In this document: in pieces, positions 1 through 7,570 of the stretch | How the letters are laid out: every line of letters starts with the position of its first letter | Numbering within the stretch: the stretch's first letter is position 1 | Origin: Mucilaginibacter sp. L3T2-6 | GTDB taxonomy: Bacteria > Bacteroidota > Bacteroidia > Sphingobacteriales > Sphingobacteriaceae | DNA: 64,000 nt | Reading direction: 5' to 3' | Assembly (NCBI RefSeq): GCF_030519355.1 | Contig: NZ_JAUMKC010000009.1 | Span: forward strand, 1-64,000 | The notes under the pieces: model-generated | What the model saw: only the letters and a program-made list of their open reading frames with translations | Told to the model about the DNA's origin: nothing | The model's database searches: none | Made by a program: the position numbers and the translations under genes

Positions 1-76
1 CCGCCGTATACGGAACCGTACGTACGGTGGTGTGAGAGAGCGGTGAAACGAATAAAAGTTTCGCCCTCTACTCGAT
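1..76 (+). mobile_element. 3' end of a group II intron (domains V and VI)
   Basis: The first bases fold as a group II domain V: 3-8 pairs with 23-28, a two-base bulge CG sits at 21-22, and 9-12 pairs with 17-20 around a four-base loop. The catalytic triad would be C2-G3-C4 (CGC form). Domain VI follows: 43-49 pairs with 58-64, 37-40 with 66-69, 34-36 with 71-73, leaving A70 bulged as the likely branch-point adenosine seven bases from a 3' splice site at about 76. The intron body and any reverse transcriptase/maturase lie upstream of the window. Fold made by eye. Confidence 0.85.
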
Positions 77-230
77 TAACTGATTGGCAACGCATAACGA
101 CATCGTCCGTAATCTATTATATGGTTGCTATTTTGCTGTTAACGGCATTTTATGTTGCATATGTTACACTATTTTAGCGTACTTGTTTCATCGTTAGTAA
201 GTAAATCATCTACCTTTAACTGAACAATAA

Positions 231-1916
231 ATGTCGATGTTTAAAGGTTTACTAATCATACTGTTATTTATAAGCTTCAAGGCATTCGCCCAAACCCCAA
301 ATATTGGTTTTGAGGATGGTACGTTTAACCACTGGGACTGTTATGTTGGGCAAATCGATTCAATTACCGGCAATATCCGGCTGGCGCGTTCTATCCCCGT
401 ACCGAACAGGCATGTACTCTATGGGAAAGAGTCGGCCGGACTAAAGGATGGGTATGGTAACTTCCCGTTTCTTTGCCCCAACGGAAGTAAGTATTCCGTA
501 AGGTTAGGTAATAATTCAGCCGGAGCACAGGCGGAACGGCTGTCGTATACGTTAACTGTCCCGAATAGAAAATCATACAGTATAGTTTTCAATTATGCGG
601 TAGTACTGGAAGACCCGGGGCATCCGGTGCAGGAGCAACCTAAATTTACCGCACAGATATACGATGTTACAGACGACGAGCTGATCAGTTGCCCTTATTT
701 TGATTTTGCAGCCTCTTCCACGTTACCGGGATTTAAATTATCAGCCACGCGCGGATACAAAGGGGATGCGATTTACTATAAAGACTGGTCGACAGCCACT
801 ATTAATCTGAGCAGATATGTGGGCAAGGAAATACAAATCCAGTTCACTACAAACGATTGTGCCCGGATTTTTCACTTCGGCTACGCTTATCTCGACATAA
901 TTGAAAACAACGGCAATTCGATAACCGGCAATTCGTATTGCGAAGGGCAACGGAATGCCACTTTATATGCACCTAACGGTTTCGCCGGGTACGAATGGTA
1001 CACGGCAGACTTAAAAAAGCTGGTGGGCACCGGTCAAAGCCTTACCATATCGCCCGCGCCTCCTGATAATACGGAATATGCGCTAAAAATTTTCCCTTAC
1101 CCCGGTCTGGGCTGCGTAGATACCCTATACACTACGGTAAAAAAAATAGACGAAGGCTTTAGAATGAAGGTGACAGACACCATTAACTCCTGCCCTGGCT
1201 ATCCTGTAGACCTGATGCTGCCGGAAATAACCGCCGGTACTACCCCGGGAACCACTTTTAGCTATTTCGCTGATTCATTAGGCACCCGGTATTTATACAA
1301 TCCAGACCATATAGACACGTCTGGAACTTACTATATACAGGGCGTTAACGCAGAAGGCTGTATGAATATTTTGCCTGTAAGGGTAAATATAACAGCACCG
1401 GCCATAACCGTTACCGATCCTGAACCTGTAGATTTTCCAACCACGGTGGACCTTACTAAAACCTTTGTGCACAAACCGGATATAACTTACACCTATTTTA
1501 AGGATGCGGCAGGCCTTAATGAAATAAATAATTATACAGCACTGAAATATGGCGGTACATATTATATAAAAGCTACCAGCCCTCAGGGATGCTCGCAATT
1601 GGCTAAAGTAAACGTAGTAATACATCCGCCGCCGCCCTATACCATAGTAGCCCCTAATACCTTTACGCCGAATAACGATGGTATAAACGACCGGTTTTCG
1701 ATAACGCTGAACGGGACAGCGACATTTAAAACCGTAAAAATTTATGACAGGTATGGCCGCCTGGTTTACAATTCCGCATTGAGAATTAATTATTGGGATG
1801 GCACCAACAAAGGGCGCAACCTGCCGCCAGGGGTTTACTATTGGGTGTTTGATGGTTTTGACGACTACAACCAGCTGGAGATCAGTAAAGCGGGGAGCAT
1901 TACTTTATTGCGGTGA
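231..1916 (+). CDS. secreted protein with C-terminal CHU_C (gliding motility-associated) domain
   Basis: Encodes 561 aa with a signal peptide at residues 1-20 (cleavage after AFA, before QTP). Residues about 25-230 look like a carbohydrate-binding/jelly-roll-like secreted domain (NIGFEDGTFNHWD opening), the middle has Ig-like repeats (SYCEGQ, TYYIQGVNAEGC, TYYIKATSPQGC), and the last ~90 residues form a CHU_C domain starting NTFTPNNDGINDRF, with YDRYGRLVY and GVYYWVFDG. This domain is known as a cargo tail for type IX secretion in Bacteroidota, so surface exposure or secretion is inferred. A start two codons later (237) is also possible. Substrate or partner not recognisable. It lies between the group II intron end and ccmE. 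Confidence 0.85.
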   Translation: MSMFKGLLIILLFISFKAFAQTPNIGFEDGTFNHWDCYVGQIDSITGNIRLARSIPVPNRHVLYGKESAGLKDGYGNFPFLCPNGSKYSVRLGNNSAGAQAERLSYTLTVPNRKSYSIVFNYAVVLEDPGHPVQEQPKFTAQIYDVTDDELISCPYFDFAASSTLPGFKLSATRGYKGDAIYYKDWSTATINLSRYVGKEIQIQFTTNDCARIFHFGYAYLDIIENNGNSITGNSYCEGQRNATLYAPNGFAGYEWYTADLKKLVGTGQSLTISPAPPDNTEYALKIFPYPGLGCVDTLYTTVKKIDEGFRMKVTDTINSCPGYPVDLMLPEITAGTTPGTTFSYFADSLGTRYLYNPDHIDTSGTYYIQGVNAEGCMNILPVRVNITAPAITVTDPEPVDFPTTVDLTKTFVHKPDITYTYFKDAAGLNEINNYTALKYGGTYYIKATSPQGCSQLAKVNVVIHPPPPYTIVAPNTFTPNNDGINDRFSITLNGTATFKTVKIYDRYGRLVYNSALRINYWDGTNKGRNLPPGVYYWVFDGFDDYNQLEISKAGSITLLR

Positions 1917-1997
1917 TTTCGGAATTCAACTTTTCGATTTCGGAAGTTTTAAACAATAGCCGCCTCGCCAAATCCGAAATCGAAATTCCGAATTCCT
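1917..1997. repeat. intergenic inverted repeat of the TTCGGAATT word family
   Basis: The left arm (about 1917-1947) contains CGGAATTC and TTTTCGATTTCGGA; the right arm (about 1974-1997) contains their reverse complements, TCCGAAATCGAAA and TTCCGAATTCC. Together they can form an imperfect hairpin of roughly 25 bp with a ~25-base loop just after the CHU_C gene stop. It could act as a terminator. Similar words recur at 20306, 34365 and 58641. Confidence 0.7.
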
Positions 1998-2060
1998 AAA
2001 TTAGAATGATTCTAAATAATATTAATGTGTTGTAATAAACATTATTACATTAACGTTTTG

Positions 2061-2068
2061 TATTTTTG
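2061..2068 (+). promoter_or_regulatory. Bacteroidota -7 box upstream of ccmE
   Basis: TATTTTTG matches the phylum -7 consensus TAnnTTTG exactly and lies 28 bases before the ccmE ATG, in an AT-rich stretch. No convincing -33 TTTG at the usual spacing was found. A clear ribosome binding site (GAGGAG) follows at about 2082-2087. Confidence 0.55.
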
Positions 2069-2096
2069 TGATCCGTAAACAGAGGAGAAACTCTTA

Positions 2097-2507
2097 ATGA
2101 AAAAAAGTTCAATACTTGGCCTGGTGGTAATTGCTATAGCGATATCCGTAATAATTGCCACTTACTCCAAATCAAGCACTTATGGCTCGTTCAGCGATGC
2201 CAGGCAAACTGCCGGGGAATTGCGTGTTGTTGGTCAGTTGGATAAAGGTAAGGAACTGTATTACGACGCAACCAAGGATGCCAATTATTTTTCGTTTTTT
2301 GTGAAGGATAACAAGGGGGAAGAATGCAAAGTAGTATTCACCGGTACCAAGCCGCAGGATTTTGAAAAGTCGGAGCAGATAGTACTTACCGGTAAAATGA
2401 CCGGCAAGGAGTTTCATGCATCTAACATCCTGATGAAATGCCCTTCTAAATACACCAAGGATAAAATAGAAGTTACCGAGGCCAAAGCTAAAACGGCCGA
2501 AATATAA
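2097..2507 (+). CDS. ccmE: cytochrome c maturation protein CcmE (CxxxY type)
   Basis: 136 aa; periplasmic haem chaperone of system I cytochrome c maturation, anchored by one N-terminal membrane segment (residues about 5-22). The OB-fold core is recognisable (LRVVGQLDKG, VVFTGTKPQDFEK, QIVLTGKM). The haem-binding motif, HxxxY in the E. coli type, is here C115-P-S-K-Y119, i.e. CxxxY, as known from the archaeal/Desulfovibrio variant system I. Preceded by a strong GAGGAG ribosome binding site and its own -7 box; eight bases separate it from ccmF, so the two are co-transcribed. ccmA, ccmB and ccmC are not in the window. Confidence 0.9.
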   Translation: MKKSSILGLVVIAIAISVIIATYSKSSTYGSFSDARQTAGELRVVGQLDKGKELYYDATKDANYFSFFVKDNKGEECKVVFTGTKPQDFEKSEQIVLTGKMTGKEFHASNILMKCPSKYTKDKIEVTEAKAKTAEI

Positions 2508-2515
2508 ATCATTTA

Positions 2516-5038
2516 ATGGCTATAGATTATAAAGGGGAACACCTTTTACCGGGCGAACTGGGCAAGGTATTTGTTATTCTGTCGTTCGGCGCGGCGCTGT
2601 TATCCGCTATCAGCTATTATTTTGCTGCCACCAATACCGATAAGCTCGATAAATCGTGGCTGCGCATGGCGCGCATTGCCTACCGCATTAACACCTTCTC
2701 TATTATCGGCGTAGGTGTTCAGTTGTTTTATATCCTTTATAATAACTATTTCGAATATCATTATGCGTGGAGCTATACTTCGCGCTCCCTGCCGGTTTAC
2801 TACCTGGTATCCGGTTTCTGGAACGGACAGGAGGGGGGCTTCCTCCTCTGGACTTTCTGGCAGGCCGTATTGGGCAATGTACTGATCTCCCGCGCAAAAT
2901 CGTGGGAAAAACCGGTAATGACGGTAGTGGCCCTTTCGCAGGTGATATTGGCTACCATGTTGCTTGGGATCGATGTATTTGGCGTTCGTTTGGGCAGCTC
3001 GCCATTCCTGTTGCTGCGTGAATCAGGAATCGAAGCGCCAATATTTCAGCGGGCCGATTACCTGTCGTTTATTAAGGACGGACAGGGCATGAATCCTTTG
3101 TTGCAAAACTACTGGATGATCATTCACCCGCCGACGCTTTTCCTCGGATTGGCTTCAATCGTGGTTCCGTTTGCCTACGCAATTGCGGGTTTGTGGCAGC
3201 GCCGCTACAAAGAATGGATCACACAGGCGATACCTTACGCGTTGTTTGCCTCCCTGGTATTGGGCGTGGGCGTTATAATGGGCGCTCTGTGGGCTTATGA
3301 ATCGTTGAACTTTGGCGGCTTCTGGGCATGGGACCCGGTGGAGAACGCCTCTGTTTTCCCGTGGTTAACGCTGGTAGCCGGCCTGCACGTAATGATAGTT
3401 TACAAAAACTCAGGTCATTCTTATTTTACAGCAACATTCCTTACGCTGATCAGCTTTGTAATGGTGTTGTACACTTCGTTCCTGTCACGCAGCGGCGTTC
3501 TTGGCGAGTCATCCGTGCACGCCTTTACCGACCTGGGCATGTTCGGGCAGTTGGTAGCCTATATATTGATATTTCTCTGCATTTCTATCTGGTTTTTGGT
3601 AAGCCGTTTTAAGGAAATGCCTATCTCTAAAAAAGATGAAGAAACCTACTCCCGCGAATTCTGGATGTTTGTAGGCGCTATTTTCCTGGGTTTATCCTGC
3701 TTCCATTTGGTACTGGTAACCTCTATCCCGGTATGGAATAAAGCCTTTGGCACTAAAATAGCACCCCCTATTGATCTGGTAGGTCATTACAACGTTATCC
3801 AGGGTGCATTTGCTATGGTAATTACGGTGCTAACCGGTTTTACGCAATTTTTAAAGTATAAGAAAACTGACATTACGCGCTTTTTTATTACCACGGTTAT
3901 TTATTTCGCTTTATCAGCAGCAATTACTGCCTTAGCTGGCTACCTCACCGGCGTCTACAAACTGCACTTTGTGTTTATGCTGGTATTGTTCGGGTCGGTG
4001 TACGCTGTATTGGCCAATGGAAAGGTATTGGCCGATGCGCTTAAAGGTAAATTCAAACTGGCGGGCTCGGCCGTGGCGCATATTGGTTTTGCCCTGATGC
4101 TGATCGGTGCGCTGATCTCTGCGGGTACCCGCAAGATCGTTTCGCAGACAGACGGTACAGGTATCAACATCGCCGGTTTTGATAAAGCCGAAGGCATGGG
4201 CAGTCCGCGTGAGAACATCATGATTTACAAGAATGAGCCCAAGCGTATGGGTAAATTCCTGATTACCTACCTGGGCGACTCTGTTGCAGCGCCAAACCGC
4301 TATTTTAAGGTAAATTATAAAGAACTGGACGACAAGGGCAAAGTAGTAGATGAGTTTTTGTTGAAACCGAACGTATTAACCAACCCGCAGATGGGTTCGG
4401 AGCCGTCACCGGTGCCGGCTACCAAACATTACCTGTTTCACGACCTGTACACGCACGTTACCGCATTGCCGGTAGCTACCGCCAAAAATCCGAATGCTGC
4501 CGATGCACAGGCCGCCGCCGATCATGGCCAGGAAAATGACGAAACTTTATACGATGAGCCCGTCCCGCACCTGGTGGCTGTGGGTGATACCATTCACTAT
4601 CGTGACGGATATATTGTAGTAAAATCACTGAACCGGGAGGTGCAGGTACAAAACATACCGCTTGGCGCTAACGATGCGGCGATAGGAGCAAGCCTGCAGG
4701 TTGTTGCGCACGACCGCACCTTTAATGCCGAGCCGGTTTACATGATCAAGAATAAAGCGGTGCTGACTTTCCCCCGCAAGGTTGAAGATGCGGGCCTGAA
4801 ACTGGCATTAACCAAAATTATCCCAAGCGAAAACAAGGTAGAAATAATGGTTTACCAGCAACCGTTGAATAAGCGCCCGTACATCGTAATGCGTGCCCTT
4901 GATTTTCCGTTTATCAACCTGCTGTGGTCCGGAACGGTTATTATGATAATAGGTTTTGTACTATCGATATCCAGAAGGAATAAGGAATTGAAAGCCCCAT
5001 CGGCGTTAAAGGCTGAATCTGTGGCGGCAAATGCCTAA
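2516..5038 (+). CDS. ccmF: haem lyase, CcmF/CcsA-like cytochrome c assembly protein
   Basis: 840 aa polytopic membrane protein that would take haem from CcmE and attach it to apocytochrome c. The tryptophan-rich WWD haem-handling signature is present (FGGFWAWDPVENASVFPW, about residues 267-284), with the His-containing IIHPPTLFLG near residue 203 and many membrane segments through about residue 560. A large soluble domain (about 560-800) precedes a final membrane segment (FINLLWSGTVIMIIGFVL). It is longer than enterobacterial CcmF (about 650 aa), as expected for Bacteroidota. The gene follows ccmE by 8 bases. Confidence is high for the family, a little lower for the exact symbol. Confidence 0.9.
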   Translation: MAIDYKGEHLLPGELGKVFVILSFGAALLSAISYYFAATNTDKLDKSWLRMARIAYRINTFSIIGVGVQLFYILYNNYFEYHYAWSYTSRSLPVYYLVSGFWNGQEGGFLLWTFWQAVLGNVLISRAKSWEKPVMTVVALSQVILATMLLGIDVFGVRLGSSPFLLLRESGIEAPIFQRADYLSFIKDGQGMNPLLQNYWMIIHPPTLFLGLASIVVPFAYAIAGLWQRRYKEWITQAIPYALFASLVLGVGVIMGALWAYESLNFGGFWAWDPVENASVFPWLTLVAGLHVMIVYKNSGHSYFTATFLTLISFVMVLYTSFLSRSGVLGESSVHAFTDLGMFGQLVAYILIFLCISIWFLVSRFKEMPISKKDEETYSREFWMFVGAIFLGLSCFHLVLVTSIPVWNKAFGTKIAPPIDLVGHYNVIQGAFAMVITVLTGFTQFLKYKKTDITRFFITTVIYFALSAAITALAGYLTGVYKLHFVFMLVLFGSVYAVLANGKVLADALKGKFKLAGSAVAHIGFALMLIGALISAGTRKIVSQTDGTGINIAGFDKAEGMGSPRENIMIYKNEPKRMGKFLITYLGDSVAAPNRYFKVNYKELDDKGKVVDEFLLKPNVLTNPQMGSEPSPVPATKHYLFHDLYTHVTALPVATAKNPNAADAQAAADHGQENDETLYDEPVPHLVAVGDTIHYRDGYIVVKSLNREVQVQNIPLGANDAAIGASLQVVAHDRTFNAEPVYMIKNKAVLTFPRKVEDAGLKLALTKIIPSENKVEIMVYQQPLNKRPYIVMRALDFPFINLLWSGTVIMIIGFVLSISRRNKELKAPSALKAESVAANA

Positions 5039-5064
5039 TATTTCGGTAAAAGCTGTGTCAGTAT

Positions 5065-5781
5065 ATGCATGGTTCAATTCATCAAAAAAATATCTCGGAT
5101 AGCGGCTTTACTATCGTAAATAATATTTATTCTGGTGATGAAATAAATGAAATGATCCGACTGATAGAACAAACTGACCAGTCGAATAAAACATTTCGCA
5201 AAAGCGAAGACCTGTTTGCTATCAGGCAGTTTTTGAAAGAAGTGCCGCTGACAAAAGAACGTATCTTCAACCACCGGCTTAAGACGTTAATCAACGGCTT
5301 GTTTGGCGGTGGTTATTCTGTGGTGAAGTCAATATATTTTGACAAACCGGAAGCGTCAAACTGGTTTGTTGCCTGGCACCAGGATTTGACGATTTCTGTA
5401 GACAGGAAGATTCATTTGCCCGGTTATGGACCATGGACTACCAAACTGGACCAATTCGCTGTTCAGCCTCCACTGGATATTTTGCAGGAGAACTTTACCA
5501 TCAGGATACATTTGGATGATACCGACGAAGGTAACGGCGCTTTGAAAGTAATCTCCGGTTCCCATTTAAAAGGCATTTGGCGGACTGATGATTTTGGTTC
5601 GCAAACAGAAGCGGCTATAAGCTGTAATGTTCGGGCAGGAGGGGTAATGATTATGCGACCCCTGCTGATGCATGCATCAAACCGTACCACCACTCATAAG
5701 CGGCGCAGAGTTATACATATTGAGTTTAGTAAGGTTCAGCTGCCGGATGAATTGAAATGGGCTGAACGTGAGACCATTTGA
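5065..5781 (+). CDS. phytanoyl-CoA dioxygenase (PhyH) family protein
   Basis: 238 aa non-haem Fe(II)/2-oxoglutarate dioxygenase-like protein. The iron-binding triad is visible: H105-x-D107 in WHQDLT and distal H203 in LLMHASNRT; R in THKRRRVIHIEF probably holds 2-oxoglutarate. HLDDTDEGNGALKVISGSH is typical of the family. The substrate cannot be read from sequence; PhyH relatives hydroxylate small molecules, lipids or amino acids. Begins 26 bases after ccmF, so it may be at the end of the ccm transcript, with no known functional link. Confidence 0.85.
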   Translation: MHGSIHQKNISDSGFTIVNNIYSGDEINEMIRLIEQTDQSNKTFRKSEDLFAIRQFLKEVPLTKERIFNHRLKTLINGLFGGGYSVVKSIYFDKPEASNWFVAWHQDLTISVDRKIHLPGYGPWTTKLDQFAVQPPLDILQENFTIRIHLDDTDEGNGALKVISGSHLKGIWRTDDFGSQTEAAISCNVRAGGVMIMRPLLMHASNRTTTHKRRRVIHIEFSKVQLPDELKWAERETI

Positions 5782-5814
5782 TCTATAAATACCACCCTGG
5801 CGCTGTTAGATACG

Positions 5815-5845
5815 GGCTTAAACATAAGGTTTACAGTTTTAAGCC
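5815..5845 (+). terminator. hairpin after the PhyH gene
   Basis: GGCTTAAA (5815-5822) pairs with TTTAAGCC (5838-5845) around a 15-base loop, 33 bases after the stop. No long T run follows, so termination is only possible. The rest of 5846-6059 holds a second 9-bp inverted pair (GGTTTACAG near 5828 with CTGTAAACC near 5918) and no gene that I can support. Confidence 0.4.
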
Positions 5846-6059
5846 GGGTGTAACCATTAAACTTCTGATTGTCAATGTATTGGGTAGGGTGCAACCTCTG
5901 GAAACTGTAAAGTACCTGTAAACCCTATCTTGATTGTCCGGCATATTTACCTACAGCTTTATTTCTTACGATACCAATGGTAAGCTTTACCGGGCATAAA
6001 AGAGCCATCAGCTAAATCCCAATTTCTTAAATACAAAATAATCTCCTTAAAATTGCGCC

Positions 6060-6842
6060 ATGCGGATTACGATAATAGGTTCGGGAAATGTAGCCACCCA
6101 CATGGCCGCGGCTTTTAAAAATGCCGGACACCGTATTGTACAGGTGTACAGCCGGGATATACAACATGCCTCGCTGCTGGCTTATCATGTCGGCGCAGAG
6201 GCTATTGACAGCCTTGTGCAGATCAATCCTGAAACAGACATTTTTGTTATCTCGGTAAAAGATGATGCTATAGGCGGACTTACGAAAGCTTTAGCCAGAT
6301 ATGAAAAAACAATAGTTCACACTTCCGGCGCCACCAGGCTTGACGTGCTTTTAACTTATACTGATAAAGCAGGCGTATTTTATCCCCTGCAAACTTTCAG
6401 TAAAACAAAAGAGCTTGATTTCAGGACTGTTCCGCTTTGTATCGAAGGCGCTGATAAATTAATCGAAAAGCAACTGACCGAACTTGCGCAAACTGTAAGC
6501 AATAACGTTTATAAAGTTGATTCGAACCAGCGGCGTGTACTTCACCTGGCGGCGGTTTTTGCGTGTAATTTCCCGAATTATCTTTACAGTGCAGCGCAAC
6601 ACTTACTGGCCGCCAGCGGTATGCAGTTTGAAATGCTGCGTCCGCTAATATTGGAAACCGCTGAAAAAGTGCAAACCAACCTGCCTGAACAGGTGCAAAC
6701 CGGTCCTGCCGTACGCAATGACGAGGATACGATGCAGGCCCATATACACATGCTTGAGAATGAGCCGGAACTAAAACAAATATACCGGCTGTTAAGTCAG
6801 GAGATTATCAAAAACAATAATGCAGAACCTCGGCACGGGTAA
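6060..6842 (+). CDS. Rossmann-like / DUF2520 domain protein
   Basis: 260 aa. Residues 1-110 form an NAD(P)-binding Rossmann fold resembling F420-dependent NADP oxidoreductases (IIGSGNVATHMAAAFKNAG). The C-terminal half matches the DUF2520 helical domain (RRVLHLAAVFACNFPNYLY, ETAEKVQTNLPEQVQTGPAVRND). Related to ketopantoate-reductase/hydroxyacid dehydrogenase-like enzymes but of unknown reaction. In Bacteroidota it commonly precedes kdsC and maf; here ferredoxin, iscX and a FAD oxidoreductase lie between. Its 3' end reaches into the ferredoxin promoter. Confidence 0.85.
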   Translation: MRITIIGSGNVATHMAAAFKNAGHRIVQVYSRDIQHASLLAYHVGAEAIDSLVQINPETDIFVISVKDDAIGGLTKALARYEKTIVHTSGATRLDVLLTYTDKAGVFYPLQTFSKTKELDFRTVPLCIEGADKLIEKQLTELAQTVSNNVYKVDSNQRRVLHLAAVFACNFPNYLYSAAQHLLAASGMQFEMLRPLILETAEKVQTNLPEQVQTGPAVRNDEDTMQAHIHMLENEPELKQIYRLLSQEIIKNNNAEPRHG

Positions 6843-6856
6843 TTTTGTTACTTTTG
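6840..6856 (+). promoter_or_regulatory. two TAnnTTTG boxes in front of the ferredoxin gene
   Basis: TAATTTTG (6840-6847) and TACTTTTG (6849-6856) both match the Bacteroidota -7 consensus. The second ends five bases before the ATG at 6862, which would give a nearly leaderless mRNA. No -33 TTTG at usual spacing was found. The boxes start inside the last codon of the preceding gene. Confidence 0.5.
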
Positions 6857-6861
6857 CTGAA

Positions 6862-7194
6862 ATGGACATTTTTAAGTTAAAGATAAACTTTGAGGAAAAG
6901 GGGCTGGAAAGTGTTGAGTTACCCATTGCCGAAGGTGAATCTGTTTTAGACGTATGCCTGGAAAACGGCATAGAGCTGCAGCACAACTGCGGCGGAGTTT
7001 GCGGATGCAGTACCTGCCACGTTTACGTAAATAAGGGGATGGATAACATCCAGGAAATATCTGACAAGGAAGAAGATTTTATTGACAGGGCTGTAAACCC
7101 GCGCATTAATTCGCGCCTCGGCTGTCAGTGCGTGGTGCTCGATGGTGATATCGAGATAACTATGCCTGATCAGAATCAGTTCCTGGGGCACTAA
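6862..7194 (+). CDS. adrenodoxin-type 2Fe-2S ferredoxin
   Basis: 110 aa from the ATG at 6862; a longer in-frame start at 6820 would overlap the previous gene and encode the -7 boxes, so it is not used. The cluster ligands are C43-x5-C49-x2-C52 and C88 (HNCGGVCGCSTCHVYV and LGCQC), the adrenodoxin/Isc-ferredoxin pattern. C47 and C90 are extra cysteines. A small cytoplasmic electron carrier, probably supplying electrons to Fe-S cluster assembly given iscX 62 bases downstream. No iscS, iscU, hscA or hscB is present in the window. Confidence 0.92.
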   Translation: MDIFKLKINFEEKGLESVELPIAEGESVLDVCLENGIELQHNCGGVCGCSTCHVYVNKGMDNIQEISDKEEDFIDRAVNPRINSRLGCQCVVLDGDIEITMPDQNQFLGH

Positions 7195-7256
7195 GATACC
7201 ACTCGTTTAAATTTAAACAGCATTAAGCCGGAAACCTCCGGATTTTATATAAAAAA

Positions 7257-7499
7257 ATGAACGACAATAAGTTTAGCCTTCCAATTCACTGGAATGACTA
7301 CGAGGATATCGCCATGGAGCTTTATGAAAAGTTTGGCGATGATTTTAACGAATCAAAAATTTACCGTATCCGTTTTACCGATTTGCTGGAATGGGTACTT
7401 GCCTTACCTAACTTTGCCGGAACGCGTGAAGAATCTAATGAAGGCCACCTGGAGCAAATACAGTCTGCCTGGGTTTATGAATGGCGCGATAACCAATAA
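7257..7499 (+). CDS. iscX: IscX family Fe-S assembly protein
   Basis: 80 aa (E. coli IscX is 66). The family pattern is clear: HWNDYEDIAMELYEKFGDD, RFTDLLEWVLALPNFAG, then LEQIQSAWVYEW. IscX is an acidic regulator/iron adaptor that binds the cysteine desulfurase IscS. It follows the 2Fe-2S ferredoxin in the same order as the end of the proteobacterial isc operon (fdx-iscX), but here without the rest of isc. No strong ribosome binding site; an A-rich run precedes the ATG. Confidence 0.9.
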   Translation: MNDNKFSLPIHWNDYEDIAMELYEKFGDDFNESKIYRIRFTDLLEWVLALPNFAGTREESNEGHLEQIQSAWVYEWRDNQ

Positions 7500-7570
7500 C
7501 ACCCGATTACGTTGTGCTTGTTGTTACTAATTAATCATTTTAGCTATCTCAAAATCATTATAAGGAATAA

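Noticed and set aside
5962..6066. Short open minus-strand stretch of 35 codons with protein-like sequence upstream of the DUF2520 gene
   Set aside because: No start codon upstream in frame except an internal Met, no ribosome binding site, and overlaps the neighbouring start; length is within chance.
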